Below, one piece after another: positions 1-7,886 of a stretch of DNA of 64,000 nt. Made by a program: the position numbers and the translations under genes. Every line of letters begins with the position of its first letter. Positions within the stretch are counted from its first letter, which is position 1. The stretch comes from Acidimangrovimonas pyrenivorans. Lineage in GTDB: Bacteria > Pseudomonadota > Alphaproteobacteria > Rhodobacterales > Rhodobacteraceae. The stretch lies in contig NZ_JBHRSK010000007.1 of NCBI RefSeq assembly GCF_042643245.1, positions 1-64,000 of the forward strand, given 5' to 3'. Under the pieces are notes generated by a model. That model was not told where the DNA came from. It worked only from the letters and a program-made list of their open reading frames with translations, and ran no database searches.

Positions 1-280
1 TCCGGTCACGGCTGGATGAAAGACCCGTGGCAGGTCACGTGGTCCACCTTGGTCAGCCGAGACATCCCGCCGAATGCGCAAGCCACGGCCGGGCGAGCTG
101 GGGCGGTTCCAACGGGTGGTGGAAGAAAAATCCCGTGGCAGGTCAACGGGTTTGACAGACGGCATGCGCGGGCATCGGCGCGAGCTCGATCACCGGATTT
201 GCCCCGATAACGATGCCGTCAACCGGTTTCGCGAAGCTATCGAACTTCCGTGATCGAGCCCCCTGGGCGGGTCAGCGATC
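1..280. other. left edge, no gene recognised
   Basis: No coding region is supported here. The short open frames have no ribosome binding site and no recognisable product. A 14-base direct repeat (CCCGTGGCAGGTCA) occurs at 24-37 and 132-145. This stretch lies downstream of dctM on the minus strand, and I see no clear hairpin terminator. Confidence 0.4.
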
Positions 281-1537
281 TCAGCGCCCGAACATCGAGT
301 TCGGGATCACGGTGGCGATGCCCGGGAAGGCGATGATCAGCAGCAGGCCGAGGATCATCGCGATCAGGAAGGGCGTCACGCCACGGAAGATCGTCATCAT
401 CGGCACCTCTGGCGCCACGCCTCTGACCACGAAGACGTTCAGGCCGACCGGCGGGGTGATCAGCCCCATCTCGACCACGATCACCGCGACGACACCGAAC
501 CAGATCGGGTCGAAGCCGAGCGTCTGGATGATCGGAAAGACGATCGGGATCGTCACCACCAGCATCGACAGCGAGTCGAGGAACATTCCCAGCACGACAT
601 AGCCCAGGACGATCAGTGCCAGCGTGCCGTAGGAGCCGAGGCCGGCCGCCGTCAGCGCCTGCCCCAGCGCATCCGGGATATGGGTCACGGCGAGGAACGG
701 GTTCAGCACATCCGCCCCGATCACCACCATGTAGAGCATGGCCGAGGTGCGCACCGTCTCGACAAGCGCGGCGGCGAAGCCCCGGAAATCGAGCCGGCGA
801 AGCCCGACGGCGAGCAGGAGGATCAGCCCGGCACCGATCGCCGAGGCCTCCACCGGGGTGAAGGCCCCGACATAGATGCCGCCGATCGAGAGCCCGATGA
901 TCGCCAGAAGCGGCGCCGCGCGGCCGAACAGAATCAGGCGCTCACGCAGGGCCACGTGCTGGCCGCGCGGCCCGGCCTCGGGGTTGAGGGTGGCGATGAC
1001 GGCAACGGCCGCCATGAACAGGCCCATCAGCAGCAGGCCCGGCAGGATGCCGGCCATGAACAGCCGCCCGACCGATTGCTGGGTCAGGATCGCGTAGAGG
1101 ACGAAGCCGGTCGAAGGCGGGATCAGGAAGCCCAGCGTGCCGCCCGCCGCGATCGCCCCGGTCGAGAGGCCGTCGCCGTAGCCGAACCGCTTCATCTCGG
1201 GGATGGCGACCTTGCCGATGGTCACGGCGGTGGCGACCGACGAGCCGGAGACCGCCGAGAACACCGCGCAGCCGAGCACCGAGGAGGAGGCCAGCCCGCC
1301 GCGGAAGCGCCCGACCCAGGCGAAGGCGGCGTCGTAGAGCGCGCGCGAGAACCCGGCCTCCGACGCGACATTGCCCAGCAGCACGAACATCGGCACCACG
1401 ATCAGGTCGTAGTTCGACACCGCCTGGTAGCTTTGCGTCACCATCACCGCGCTGGCCGCCCGGCTGCCCTGCAGCAGATACATGCCGCCATAGCCCACCG
1501 CCAGCATGGCGAAGGCCACGGGGGTGCGCAGGATCAT
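281..1537 (-). CDS. dctM: TRAP transporter large permease subunit DctM (5' end apparently frameshifted)
   Basis: This is the large membrane subunit of a tripartite ATP-independent periplasmic (TRAP) transporter, which couples sodium entry to uptake of an organic acid. The 418 residues form many hydrophobic helices. Family signatures include RTPVAFAM near the start, a GTLGFLIPPS loop near the middle and LITPPVGLN near the end. The frame opens at an ATG inside the first transmembrane helix with no Shine-Dalgarno site. Upstream, a GTG at 1587 preceded by AGGGG and overlapping the dctQ stop (GTGA) would give MSPESIGV and then LGIAALFALM if one base were added near 1562-1567. That restored N-terminus looks typical of DctM and gives about 435 residues. 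The gene is therefore either frameshifted or carries a sequencing error. It is last in the dctPQM operon. Confidence 0.85.
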   Translation of the reverse strand: MILRTPVAFAMLAVGYGGMYLLQGSRAASAVMVTQSYQAVSNYDLIVVPMFVLLGNVASEAGFSRALYDAAFAWVGRFRGGLASSSVLGCAVFSAVSGSSVATAVTIGKVAIPEMKRFGYGDGLSTGAIAAGGTLGFLIPPSTGFVLYAILTQQSVGRLFMAGILPGLLLMGLFMAAVAVIATLNPEAGPRGQHVALRERLILFGRAAPLLAIIGLSIGGIYVGAFTPVEASAIGAGLILLLAVGLRRLDFRGFAAALVETVRTSAMLYMVVIGADVLNPFLAVTHIPDALGQALTAAGLGSYGTLALIVLGYVVLGMFLDSLSMLVVTIPIVFPIIQTLGFDPIWFGVVAVIVVEMGLITPPVGLNVFVVRGVAPEVPMMTIFRGVTPFLIAMILGLLLIIAFPGIATVIPNSMFGR

Positions 1538-1583
1538 CAGCGCGAACAGCGCCGCGATGCCGAGACGCCGATCGATTCCGGGC

Positions 1584-2078
1584 TCACAGCGCGCGCCCCT
1601 GCTTGACGATGGCGATCATCTGGGCGGCCAGCACCAGCGCGCTCAGCCCCATGCCGGCGGCGATGGCGGCGTAGAACGGCCACAGCGGCAGCGACAGCAT
1701 GTTGGTCACGTCGCCGAACTCATGCGCGTCCAGTGCCTTGGCCACGGCGCGGCGCACCAGCGCCGACAGCACCAGGAGGCTGACGATGCGCGACAGGATA
1801 TCGCCCGCCAGCCGGCCGAGCCGGCCGATCGCATTGTCCAGCACGTCGACCGTGACATGCCCGCGCGCGGCGGTGCAATGCGGCAGCCCCAGCATCACCA
1901 GGGCGACCGCGGTCAGCTGCACGACCTCGTTGAGGCCGAGGATGGGCCGGGCGAAGAGGTAGCGCGACACGACGCCGGCGAAGACGATCGCCACCAGCCC
2001 CAGCAGGATCGCCGCGGCAAGACCGGCCAGGAGCCGGTTCGCCCGCTCGATCGCAGTCAGCCAGAAAGGCCCTTCCAT
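1584..2078 (-). CDS. dctQ: TRAP transporter small permease subunit DctQ
   Basis: This 164-residue integral membrane protein matches the four-helix DctQ family, which links the binding protein to the large permease. Hydrophobic segments lie at about residues 15-38, 50-68, 90-110 and 132-155. The LNEVVQL motif in the second third is characteristic. The start is ATG at 2078, well placed behind a GGGGAGG site. The stop overlaps the GTG proposed for dctM, the usual coupling in TRAP operons. Confidence 0.88.
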   Translation of the reverse strand: MEGPFWLTAIERANRLLAGLAAAILLGLVAIVFAGVVSRYLFARPILGLNEVVQLTAVALVMLGLPHCTAARGHVTVDVLDNAIGRLGRLAGDILSRIVSLLVLSALVRRAVAKALDAHEFGDVTNMLSLPLWPFYAAIAAGMGLSALVLAAQMIAIVKQGRAL

Positions 2079-2101
2079 CGCCCTGTCCTCCCCTGCGGCC
2101 G

Positions 2102-3088
2102 TTACTGGCCGGCCTTGAGCGCGTCGACGATCTTCTGCGCGTCGCCGCCCGCCTTCCGGACGACCTCTTCGGTGACCGGTGCCGACAGCTTGTCGAAGGC
2201 CGCGGCCTGATCGGGCGTCAGGCGAATCACCTCCTTGCCCGGCGTGGCGGCGAAGGACACGAAGCCCGCCTCGGCGACCTTGAGCTGGCTCGCCAGCCCG
2301 TTCAGCGCGGCCTGGTGCCCGGCCTTGTCGATCGCCTCCCGCTCGGCCGGCGTCAGCCCGTCATAGGCGTCCCGGTTCATGATGATGAAGAAGGGCGAGA
2401 TCGTCGTCTTCATCCCCGTGGTGATGTATTTCGACACCTCGTTGAGCTTGAACGCGTTGACGCCGGTGCCGTCGATCATCGCGCCGTCGATGACGCCGGT
2501 CTGCATCGCGTTGTAGATCTGCGTCACCGGCATCGAGACCGGCGAGCCGCCCCAGGCCTCGACCAGCAGCCCCGTCGCGCGCGAGGGCACGCGGATCTTC
2601 ATGCCCTTGAGGTCGGCCGGGCTGTGCACCGCCTTGTCGCGGGTGAACAGCACGTTCTCGGCATTCGACCACAGCGCCACCAGATGGACGCGGCGGTAGT
2701 CGCGACCGAACAGGGCGAGGTTCCTGTAGATGTCCTCGGTCCCGGTCTTTTCCTTCAGCACCCCCGGCAGTTCCGACAGCAGCGTCAGCGGGAATTGCGA
2801 CGCGGTGTAGCCCGGCAGGCTGACGGCAAGGTCGGCGACCCCGTCGACGACCCGGTTGTATTGCTGGACCGGCCCGGCGCCCAGTTCGCCGCCGCTGTAA
2901 AGCTTCACCGTCACCTTGCCATCCGTCAGCTGTGCGACCTCGTCGGCGAAGGGCTGGAAGGTGCTGGCGACATAGGGGTGGTTGGACGGCATGAAGTTGG
3001 CAAAGCTCAACTCCCCGGCGCTGGCGATACCGGCAGTTGCCACGGCGGCGCCGAGCACCGCCGTGGCGGTGATCTTGCGTGCGAACAT
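2102..3088 (-). CDS. dctP: TRAP transporter substrate-binding protein DctP
   Basis: This 328-residue periplasmic binding protein has a Sec signal peptide (charged MFARK, hydrophobic core, cleavage near ASAG at about residue 25). It belongs to the DctP family. Typical features are the SNHPY stretch near the N-terminus, the DLKGMKIRVP motif, and the SMPVTQIYNAMQTGVIDG segment that contacts ligand. It delivers a carboxylate-type substrate to DctQM. Ligand specificity cannot be read from sequence. The neighbouring gallate-pathway genes suggest an aromatic or ring-cleavage acid. It is the first transporter gene after the LysR gene, 116 bases downstream in the same direction. Confidence 0.9.
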   Translation of the reverse strand: MFARKITATAVLGAAVATAGIASAGELSFANFMPSNHPYVASTFQPFADEVAQLTDGKVTVKLYSGGELGAGPVQQYNRVVDGVADLAVSLPGYTASQFPLTLLSELPGVLKEKTGTEDIYRNLALFGRDYRRVHLVALWSNAENVLFTRDKAVHSPADLKGMKIRVPSRATGLLVEAWGGSPVSMPVTQIYNAMQTGVIDGAMIDGTGVNAFKLNEVSKYITTGMKTTISPFFIIMNRDAYDGLTPAEREAIDKAGHQAALNGLASQLKVAEAGFVSFAATPGKEVIRLTPDQAAAFDKLSAPVTEEVVRKAGGDAQKIVDALKAGQ

Positions 3089-3204
3089 TGTTGGCTCCTC
3101 TCCCTGATCGGCGGCGGGCAGGGCCCGGGCCGGATGTGGGGCGAGATTTCAGCAATCCGCCGCACGGCGCCAATAGAAAGGCGCGCGGGCTTCATAAGCC
3201 CGGG

Positions 3205-4389
3205 CTATGGTGGAGAAGCCTTGGCCCCCTCTACGGCGCGCATCGCCGCGATCAGTTGCGATTGTGCCGGCGTGGGCTGCCAGTCGGTCCGGAAGGTCAG
3301 GCCGATGGGGCGGGAGCGCCCGGGCACCTCGATCGACAGCGCCCGAACCATGCCGCGCGAGACCTCGCCCATCGCCTGCAGCCGCGAGACACAGGCGAGA
3401 TGGCGGCCGTCCTGCACCATCTCGCGCATCAGCACGACCGAGCCGGTCTCGATCAGGCTCTCGGGCCGGGCGATGCCGGCCGCGTCGAACATGGCGTCGA
3501 ACTGGACGCGGGTCGGGGTGTTCTCGCGCGGGACCAGCCAGGGCCAGGCGGCAAGCTGCGCCACGTCCGGAGGCGCCGCCAGCAGGGGATGCTCCGCCCC
3601 CGCGAGAACCACCAGCCTGTCCTCGAAGAGCGGCTCCTGCACCACGTCCTCGACCGGCACGGGATCGCGCAGCGCGCCGACCAGGAAGTCGACCTCGCCG
3701 CGCCGCAGCCCGGCCAGCAGCTCTGAATAGGGCCCGTCGAGGACCTTGATCCCCAGCCGAGGCCGGTTGGCCCGGAACGCGGCGAACGCCCGCGGCAGGA
3801 TATGCGAGCGCGCCAGCGGCGTCGCGCCGATGACGATGCGGCCGACCTCGCGCCCCGCCAGGTCCCCGAGTTCCGCCTCGGCCTGGGCGAGCTCGGCAAA
3901 GGCCAGCCGCGCGGCGCGGGCCAGCGCGGTGCTGGCCCGCGTCGGCATCACGCCTTGCGGGCTGCGTCGAAACAGCGGCTGTGCCGCCTCGCGCTCGAGT
4001 TGGGCGATGGCGCGATGGACGGTGGGCTGCGAGACCCCCAGCACGCGTGCGGCAAGGGTGAAGTTCCGGGTCTCGTTGGTGGCGACAAGCGCCTTCAGCT
4101 GTGGCCTTGTCGCGATGCGCGGCAGGCGCGGCGCGATCTCGGCCAGCGCCGGGTCGATCAAGGCGAAGGCCCGCACCGCCCGGCGGCGCAGGATCTCGCC
4201 GGCTTCGGTCGGAAAGAACCCCTGCGGACTGCGCTGGAACAGCGGCCTGTCGGAGAGGGTTTCGAGCTTGTTGATCGCCTGCGTCACCGCCGGCTGCGAG
4301 ACGTAGCAGCGCGCCGCCGCCTGGGTGACCGAGCCGCACTCGGCCACGGCAAGGAAGACCCGCAGATGGCGCAGGTTCTCGGCGATCAT
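3205..4389 (-). CDS. LysR-family regulator with two tandem HTH domains
   Basis: The start is the ATG at 4389, which overlaps the stop of the upstream dehydrogenase (ATGA), giving 394 residues. LysR proteins are usually about 300. The extra length is a second DNA-binding domain: residues 6-65 and about 96-150 both read as LysR winged helices. Each carries a recognition helix starting SQPAVTQAIN or SQPTVHRAIA, followed by RPLFQRSPQG or QPLFRRSPQG. A normal substrate-binding domain follows from about residue 165. It probably controls the TRAP genes, the dehydrogenase and the divergent gal operon in response to a pathway acid. The double HTH appears to be a real duplication, not a fused start. 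Confidence 0.88.
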   Translation of the reverse strand: MIAENLRHLRVFLAVAECGSVTQAAARCYVSQPAVTQAINKLETLSDRPLFQRSPQGFFPTEAGEILRRRAVRAFALIDPALAEIAPRLPRIATRPQLKALVATNETRNFTLAARVLGVSQPTVHRAIAQLEREAAQPLFRRSPQGVMPTRASTALARAARLAFAELAQAEAELGDLAGREVGRIVIGATPLARSHILPRAFAAFRANRPRLGIKVLDGPYSELLAGLRRGEVDFLVGALRDPVPVEDVVQEPLFEDRLVVLAGAEHPLLAAPPDVAQLAAWPWLVPRENTPTRVQFDAMFDAAGIARPESLIETGSVVLMREMVQDGRHLACVSRLQAMGEVSRGMVRALSIEVPGRSRPIGLTFRTDWQPTPAQSQLIAAMRAVEGAKASPP

Positions 4390-5267
4390 AGCGCGGCCAG
4401 CACCGCGTCGAGCCGGGCGATCAGGTCGCCCTCGCCCGCATCGAGGCCCAGCGCCCCGACCCGCGCCTGCCAGTCGGCCGTGGCGGCGGACAGCCCGGGC
4501 GTGAGACCGAGGGCCGCGACGGTCTTCGCCACCTCGCGCATCTCGGCGGCGCGTCGGGGCCCGTGCACCATCATCCGTTCGAGGTTGTAGGCACCGCGCG
4601 CCGGCCAGTCGATCTCGGGGTTCGAGCCTTGCAGCGAGGCCAGCACCTCGTCCTCCACCCCCGCCCTGCGCGCCGATAGCAGGCACTCGGCAAACAGCGC
4701 CTCCATTCCCTTGATCATCACCGAGCGGATCATCTTGATGGAAGAGGCGCTGCCGACCCGGTCGTCGATCAGCCGCGCCTCCATGCCGAGGCTGTCCAGC
4801 AGCGGCAGCGCCCGCGCCGCCCCCGGGCCCGAGACCAGAAGCGGCACCTTGTGCAGCTTCGGATGCACCGGCGCCATGATCGCCATGTCGACATAGTCGA
4901 CCCCGGCGGCGGCCAGCACATCAGCCGCCCGCGCCTTGGTCTCGGGCGCGACCGAATTGCCATCGAGCCACAGTGCCCCCGGCGCGATCACCGGCGCCGC
5001 CGCCTCGGCCGCCTTGCCGGCCTCGTCCGCCGTCACCAGGCTGAACACCGCCCCGGCCCCGCCCAGCACCCCGGCGTGGTCGCCGCAGGCAACGCCGAAC
5101 CCCTCCGCCCGGGCCCGCAACGCCGGGGCCTGTGCCGGATCGTCCAGCTTCCGGTCATAGGCCGCGACCCCCTTGCAGGTCTCGGCGCCCCAGCCCTGCG
5201 CGAAGGCCGCGGCCGCCTCGCCGAAGCCGATGAAGGCGGTGGGCCGCCCGGTCGATGCGCCTGTCAT
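4386..5267 (-). CDS. NAD(P)-dependent beta-hydroxyacid dehydrogenase family protein (DUF1932-type)
   Basis: This 293-residue dehydrogenase is related to 6-phosphogluconate and 3-hydroxyisobutyrate dehydrogenases. The start at 5267 is chosen for its strong GGGAGGACAG site. The open frame extends further upstream but lacks one. An N-terminal Rossmann fold opens with FIGFGEAAAAFAQGW. The helical C-terminal domain carries SSIKMIRS, with the lysine at the catalytic position of the family, then the DUF1932-like region. It heads the minus-strand operon with the LysR and TRAP genes and diverges from galB, so it likely acts on a hydroxy or keto acid of the same catabolic route. The substrate is unknown. 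Confidence 0.75.
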   Translation of the reverse strand: MTGASTGRPTAFIGFGEAAAAFAQGWGAETCKGVAAYDRKLDDPAQAPALRARAEGFGVACGDHAGVLGGAGAVFSLVTADEAGKAAEAAAPVIAPGALWLDGNSVAPETKARAADVLAAAGVDYVDMAIMAPVHPKLHKVPLLVSGPGAARALPLLDSLGMEARLIDDRVGSASSIKMIRSVMIKGMEALFAECLLSARRAGVEDEVLASLQGSNPEIDWPARGAYNLERMMVHGPRRAAEMREVAKTVAALGLTPGLSAATADWQARVGALGLDAGEGDLIARLDAVLAAL

Positions 5268-5324
5268 GATCTGTCCTCCCGGCCCCCGGATGATGCCGGC
5301 CACTGTCGCCCGGGCGGGCCGGAT

Positions 5325-5352
5325 TTCCAATCCCCCTATAGCTGGAACTTAT
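5325..5352. promoter_or_regulatory. candidate LysR operator between the dehydrogenase and galB
   Basis: The 164-base divergent spacer contains TTCCA and TGGAA as inverted arms (5325-5329 and 5343-5347) and an overlapping ATA-N9-TAT element (5338-5352), resembling LysR-type T-N11-A boxes. It lies between the two divergent transcripts. Assignment to the adjacent double-HTH regulator is inference. Confidence 0.4.
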
Positions 5353-5431
5353 GACCCAGGCCGGCTTTCTGAATTGCTTCCCGGGGGGCTCGGGGTGCCT
5401 AGTTCGGGCCAACACGAGCAAGGAGGTCCGA

Positions 5432-6172
5432 ATGTCCGCGAAAACCGCTCCCAGGACAGCGCTGGTGATTTCCGCCCATGCCGCCGATTTCGTCTGGCGC
5501 TGCGGCGGCGCGATCGCGCTTCACGCCGAAATGGGCTACCAGGTGACCGTCGCCTGCCTGTCCTTCGGCGAGCGCGGCGAGAGCGCGCGGCTGTGGAAGG
5601 AGGGCAAGAGCCTCGACGAGGTCAAGGCGATCCGCCGCGGCGAGGCCGAAGCCGCGGCGCAGGCATTGGGGGCGCATGACCTGGTCAGTTTCGACCTGGG
5701 CGACTACCCGCTGGAACTGGGCCGCGACGACAAGATGAAGCTGGTCGACCTGATCCGCCGGGTCCAGCCGCGTTTCATGCTCAGCCACAGCCAATACGAT
5801 CCCTACAACACCGACCACATGTATGCGACGCAGGTCGCGCTCGAGACCCGGATGATCGCCCAGGCCTGGGGCCACAACCCGGGCGAGCAGGTGCTGGGCG
5901 CGCCGCAGCTCTACCTGTTCGAGCCGCACCAGACCGAGCAGATGGGCTGGAAGCCCGACACCTTCCTCGACATCACGCCGGTCTGGGACAGGAAGCGCGC
6001 GGCGATGGAATGCATGAACGGCCAGGTCCACCTGTGGGACTACTACACCCGTGTCGCCCAGCAGCGCGCCAACCATTTCAAGCGCAATTCGGGGGGCCAG
6101 TCGGGCGGGCGCGACTGCAAATATGCCGAGGGCTTCCAGTCGATCTTCCCGCGCACCGTCGACGAGCTTTGA
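5432..6172 (+). CDS. galB: 4-oxalomesaconate hydratase GalB (LmbE/PIG-L fold)
   Basis: This 246-residue protein has the PIG-L/LmbE zinc-deacetylase fold. It resembles GalB of Pseudomonas putida, which hydrates 4-oxalomesaconate (enol form) to 4-carboxy-4-hydroxy-2-oxoadipate. The metal-binding motif reads SAHAADFVWRCGGA, the GalB variant of the usual AHPDDE. A second histidine cluster is HSQYDPYNTDH. The ATG at 5432 follows a perfect AGGAGGT. The frame upstream of it is discarded. It is the first gene of a tight operon with the dioxygenase, galC and galD. The GalB call rests on motif resemblance plus the galC and galD neighbours. Confidence 0.82.
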   Translation: MSAKTAPRTALVISAHAADFVWRCGGAIALHAEMGYQVTVACLSFGERGESARLWKEGKSLDEVKAIRRGEAEAAAQALGAHDLVSFDLGDYPLELGRDDKMKLVDLIRRVQPRFMLSHSQYDPYNTDHMYATQVALETRMIAQAWGHNPGEQVLGAPQLYLFEPHQTEQMGWKPDTFLDITPVWDRKRAAMECMNGQVHLWDYYTRVAQQRANHFKRNSGGQSGGRDCKYAEGFQSIFPRTVDEL

Positions 6173-6182
6173 GGAGAAGCAG

Positions 6183-7151
6183 ATGTCCGAGCCCAGCAAT
6201 CCGTCCTTCGACATCGCCCATCTCGGCCATGTCGAGATGTTCACCGACCGCTATGACGACAGCCTCGATTTCTTCACCCGGGTCTACGGGCTGAAACTTT
6301 CGGGAGAGGACGCCACCAGCGCCTATCTGCGGGCCTGGGACGATTACGAATACGCGACGCTGAAGCTGACGCGGGCGGACAGCACCGGTGTCGGCCATAT
6401 CGGCTATCGCGCCGCCTCGCCCGAGGCGCTGGCGCGTCGGGTGAAGGCGATCGAGGCCTCGGGCTACGAGGTGATCGGCTGGCATGACGGCGACCTCAGC
6501 CACGGCCGCGCCTTCCGCTTCGAGGACCCGTTCGGCCATGTCTTCGAGATCTACTACGACACCAACTGGTATGAGCCGCAGGTCGAGGCCGAGAAGGCGG
6601 CGCTGAAGAACACCGCCAGCGCCTTCACCGGGGCCGCGCCGCGCCGGCTCGACCATCTCAACCTGCTGGCCGAGGACGTCACCGCGTTCCGCCGTTTCAT
6701 GGAGACCTGCCTCGGCAGCCGGGTGACGGAATACATCCAGCTCGACAACGGCCGGCTCGGCGGTTGCTGGTTCACGGTCAACAACAAGACCTACGACCTC
6801 GCCTGCACCGAGGAGCACGGCGGCGGGCAGGCCCGGCTGCACCACGTCACCTATGCCACCGACCAGCGCGAGGACATCCTGCGCGCCGCCGACATCTTCC
6901 TGCAGAACGGCGTCCATATCGAGACCGGCCCGCACAAGCACGCGATCCAGGGCACCTTCTTCCTCTATGTCTGGGAGCCGGCCGGCAACCGGGTCGAACT
7001 GGCCAATGCCGGCGCCCGGCTGATCCTCGCCCCCGACTGGCAGCCGGTCTGCTGGACCGAGGCCGACCGCGGGAAGGGCCAGGCCTGGGGCCTGAAGACG
7101 ATCGAGACCTTCCACACCCATGGAACGCCCCCCGTGAAGAAGGAGCCCTGA
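6183..7151 (+). CDS. VOC-fold (type I) extradiol ring-cleavage dioxygenase
   Basis: This 322-residue protein has two vicinal-oxygen-chelate halves, like catechol 2,3-dioxygenases. Residues 11-130 form the N-terminal half and 155-290 the catalytic half. The Fe(II) triad is readable as H158 (in LDHLNLL), H220 or H221 (RLHHVTYA) and E272 (AGNRVEL). GTFFLYVWEP is typical of the C-terminal module. It sits between galB and galC with an SD of GAGGAGAAG, so it probably makes the ring-cleavage product that GalD, GalB and GalC process. Known gallate dioxygenases (GalA, DesB) have the unrelated LigB fold, so this would be a substitute. Gallate, a substituted protocatechuate or another carboxylated catechol are possible substrates. 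Confidence 0.8.
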   Translation: MSEPSNPSFDIAHLGHVEMFTDRYDDSLDFFTRVYGLKLSGEDATSAYLRAWDDYEYATLKLTRADSTGVGHIGYRAASPEALARRVKAIEASGYEVIGWHDGDLSHGRAFRFEDPFGHVFEIYYDTNWYEPQVEAEKAALKNTASAFTGAAPRRLDHLNLLAEDVTAFRRFMETCLGSRVTEYIQLDNGRLGGCWFTVNNKTYDLACTEEHGGGQARLHHVTYATDQREDILRAADIFLQNGVHIETGPHKHAIQGTFFLYVWEPAGNRVELANAGARLILAPDWQPVCWTEADRGKGQAWGLKTIETFHTHGTPPVKKEP

Positions 7152-7152
7152 G

Positions 7153-7824
7153 ATGCCCGTCGTCGTCCAGAACATCCCCCGCGCCGATCCGGCGGTTATT
7201 GCCGGACTGGCCGAGGCCGGGGTCGCCACCGTGCACGAGGCGCAGGGCCGCCGCGGCTGCCTCGCCTCCTACCTGCGCCCGATCTATGCCGGCGCCGCCA
7301 TCGCCGGCCCGGCCGTCACCATCTCGGCCCCGCCCGGCGACAACTGGATGCTGCATGTCGCCATCGAGCAGCTCCGAGAGGGCGACATCCTCGTCCTCGC
7401 CCCGACCTCGCCCTGCGACAACGGCTATTTCGGCGACCTGCTGGCGACCTCGGCCCGGGCCCGCGGCTGCAAGGGGCTGGTGATCGACGCCGGGGTGCGC
7501 GACATCCGCGACCTGACCGCGATGGGCTTCCCGGTCTGGTCGAAAGCAATCTCGGCCCAGGGCACGGTCAAGGAGACGCTCGGCTCGGTCAACGTGCCGG
7601 TGATCTGCGCCGGCCAGGCGATCGAGGCCGGCGATGTCGTGGTGGCCGATGACGACGGCGTCTGCGTCGTCCGCTGCGCCGAGGCCGAGGAGGTGCTGGC
7701 GGCGGCGAAGACGCGGCTCGCCAGCGAGGAAAGGAAGCGCAAGCGGCTGGCGGCGGGCGAGCTGGGGCTCGACCTTTACGACATGCGGCCGCGACTGCAG
7801 GCCAAGGGTCTGAAATACGTCTGA
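7153..7824 (+). CDS. galC: 4-carboxy-4-hydroxy-2-oxoadipate aldolase / oxaloacetate decarboxylase
   Basis: This 223-residue class II pyruvate aldolase is of the RraA-like family (GalC/LigK/HMG-CHA aldolase). It cleaves 4-carboxy-4-hydroxy-2-oxoadipate to pyruvate and oxaloacetate and can decarboxylate oxaloacetate. The signature is GCKGLVIDAGVRDI, with the arginine and aspartate of the active site, preceded by the GDLLATSAR loop. The start lies one base after the dioxygenase stop, implying translational coupling. It is the last common step of the gallate and protocatechuate 4,5-cleavage pathways. Confidence 0.88.
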   Translation: MPVVVQNIPRADPAVIAGLAEAGVATVHEAQGRRGCLASYLRPIYAGAAIAGPAVTISAPPGDNWMLHVAIEQLREGDILVLAPTSPCDNGYFGDLLATSARARGCKGLVIDAGVRDIRDLTAMGFPVWSKAISAQGTVKETLGSVNVPVICAGQAIEAGDVVVADDDGVCVVRCAEAEEVLAAAKTRLASEERKRKRLAAGELGLDLYDMRPRLQAKGLKYV

Positions 7825-7829
7825 CGCGG

Positions 7830-7878
7830 CCGGGGGTTTCACCCCCGGACCCCCAGGATATTTCCGTGAAGATGAAAG
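7830..7878. repeat. Rhodobacterales-type intergenic palindrome with AGGATATTT tail
   Basis: A hairpin with arms CCGGGGG and CCCCCGG around TTTCA is followed by ACCCCC, AGGATATTT and GTGAAGATGAAA. Palindromes of this form are scattered between genes in Rhodobacterales genomes. This copy separates galC from galD. Its purine-rich tail runs into the ribosome binding site of galD. It may also act as a weak intercistronic terminator or mRNA-stabilising stem. Confidence 0.6.
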
Positions 7879-7886
7879 GGAAAGGA

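Noticed and set aside
24..145. 14-base direct repeat near the left edge
   Set aside because: Two short copies without further structure or target duplication. Not enough to call an att site or insertion remnant.
3205..4686. 493-residue version of the double-HTH LysR protein
   Set aside because: The extra N-terminus lies within the dehydrogenase gene. The ATG at 4389 with ATGA coupling explains the start, and the duplicate HTH lies after it.
7153..7824. galC considered as a ribonuclease E inhibitor RraA
   Set aside because: It shares the fold, but the DAGVRD motif and placement with galB and galD favour the aldolase.
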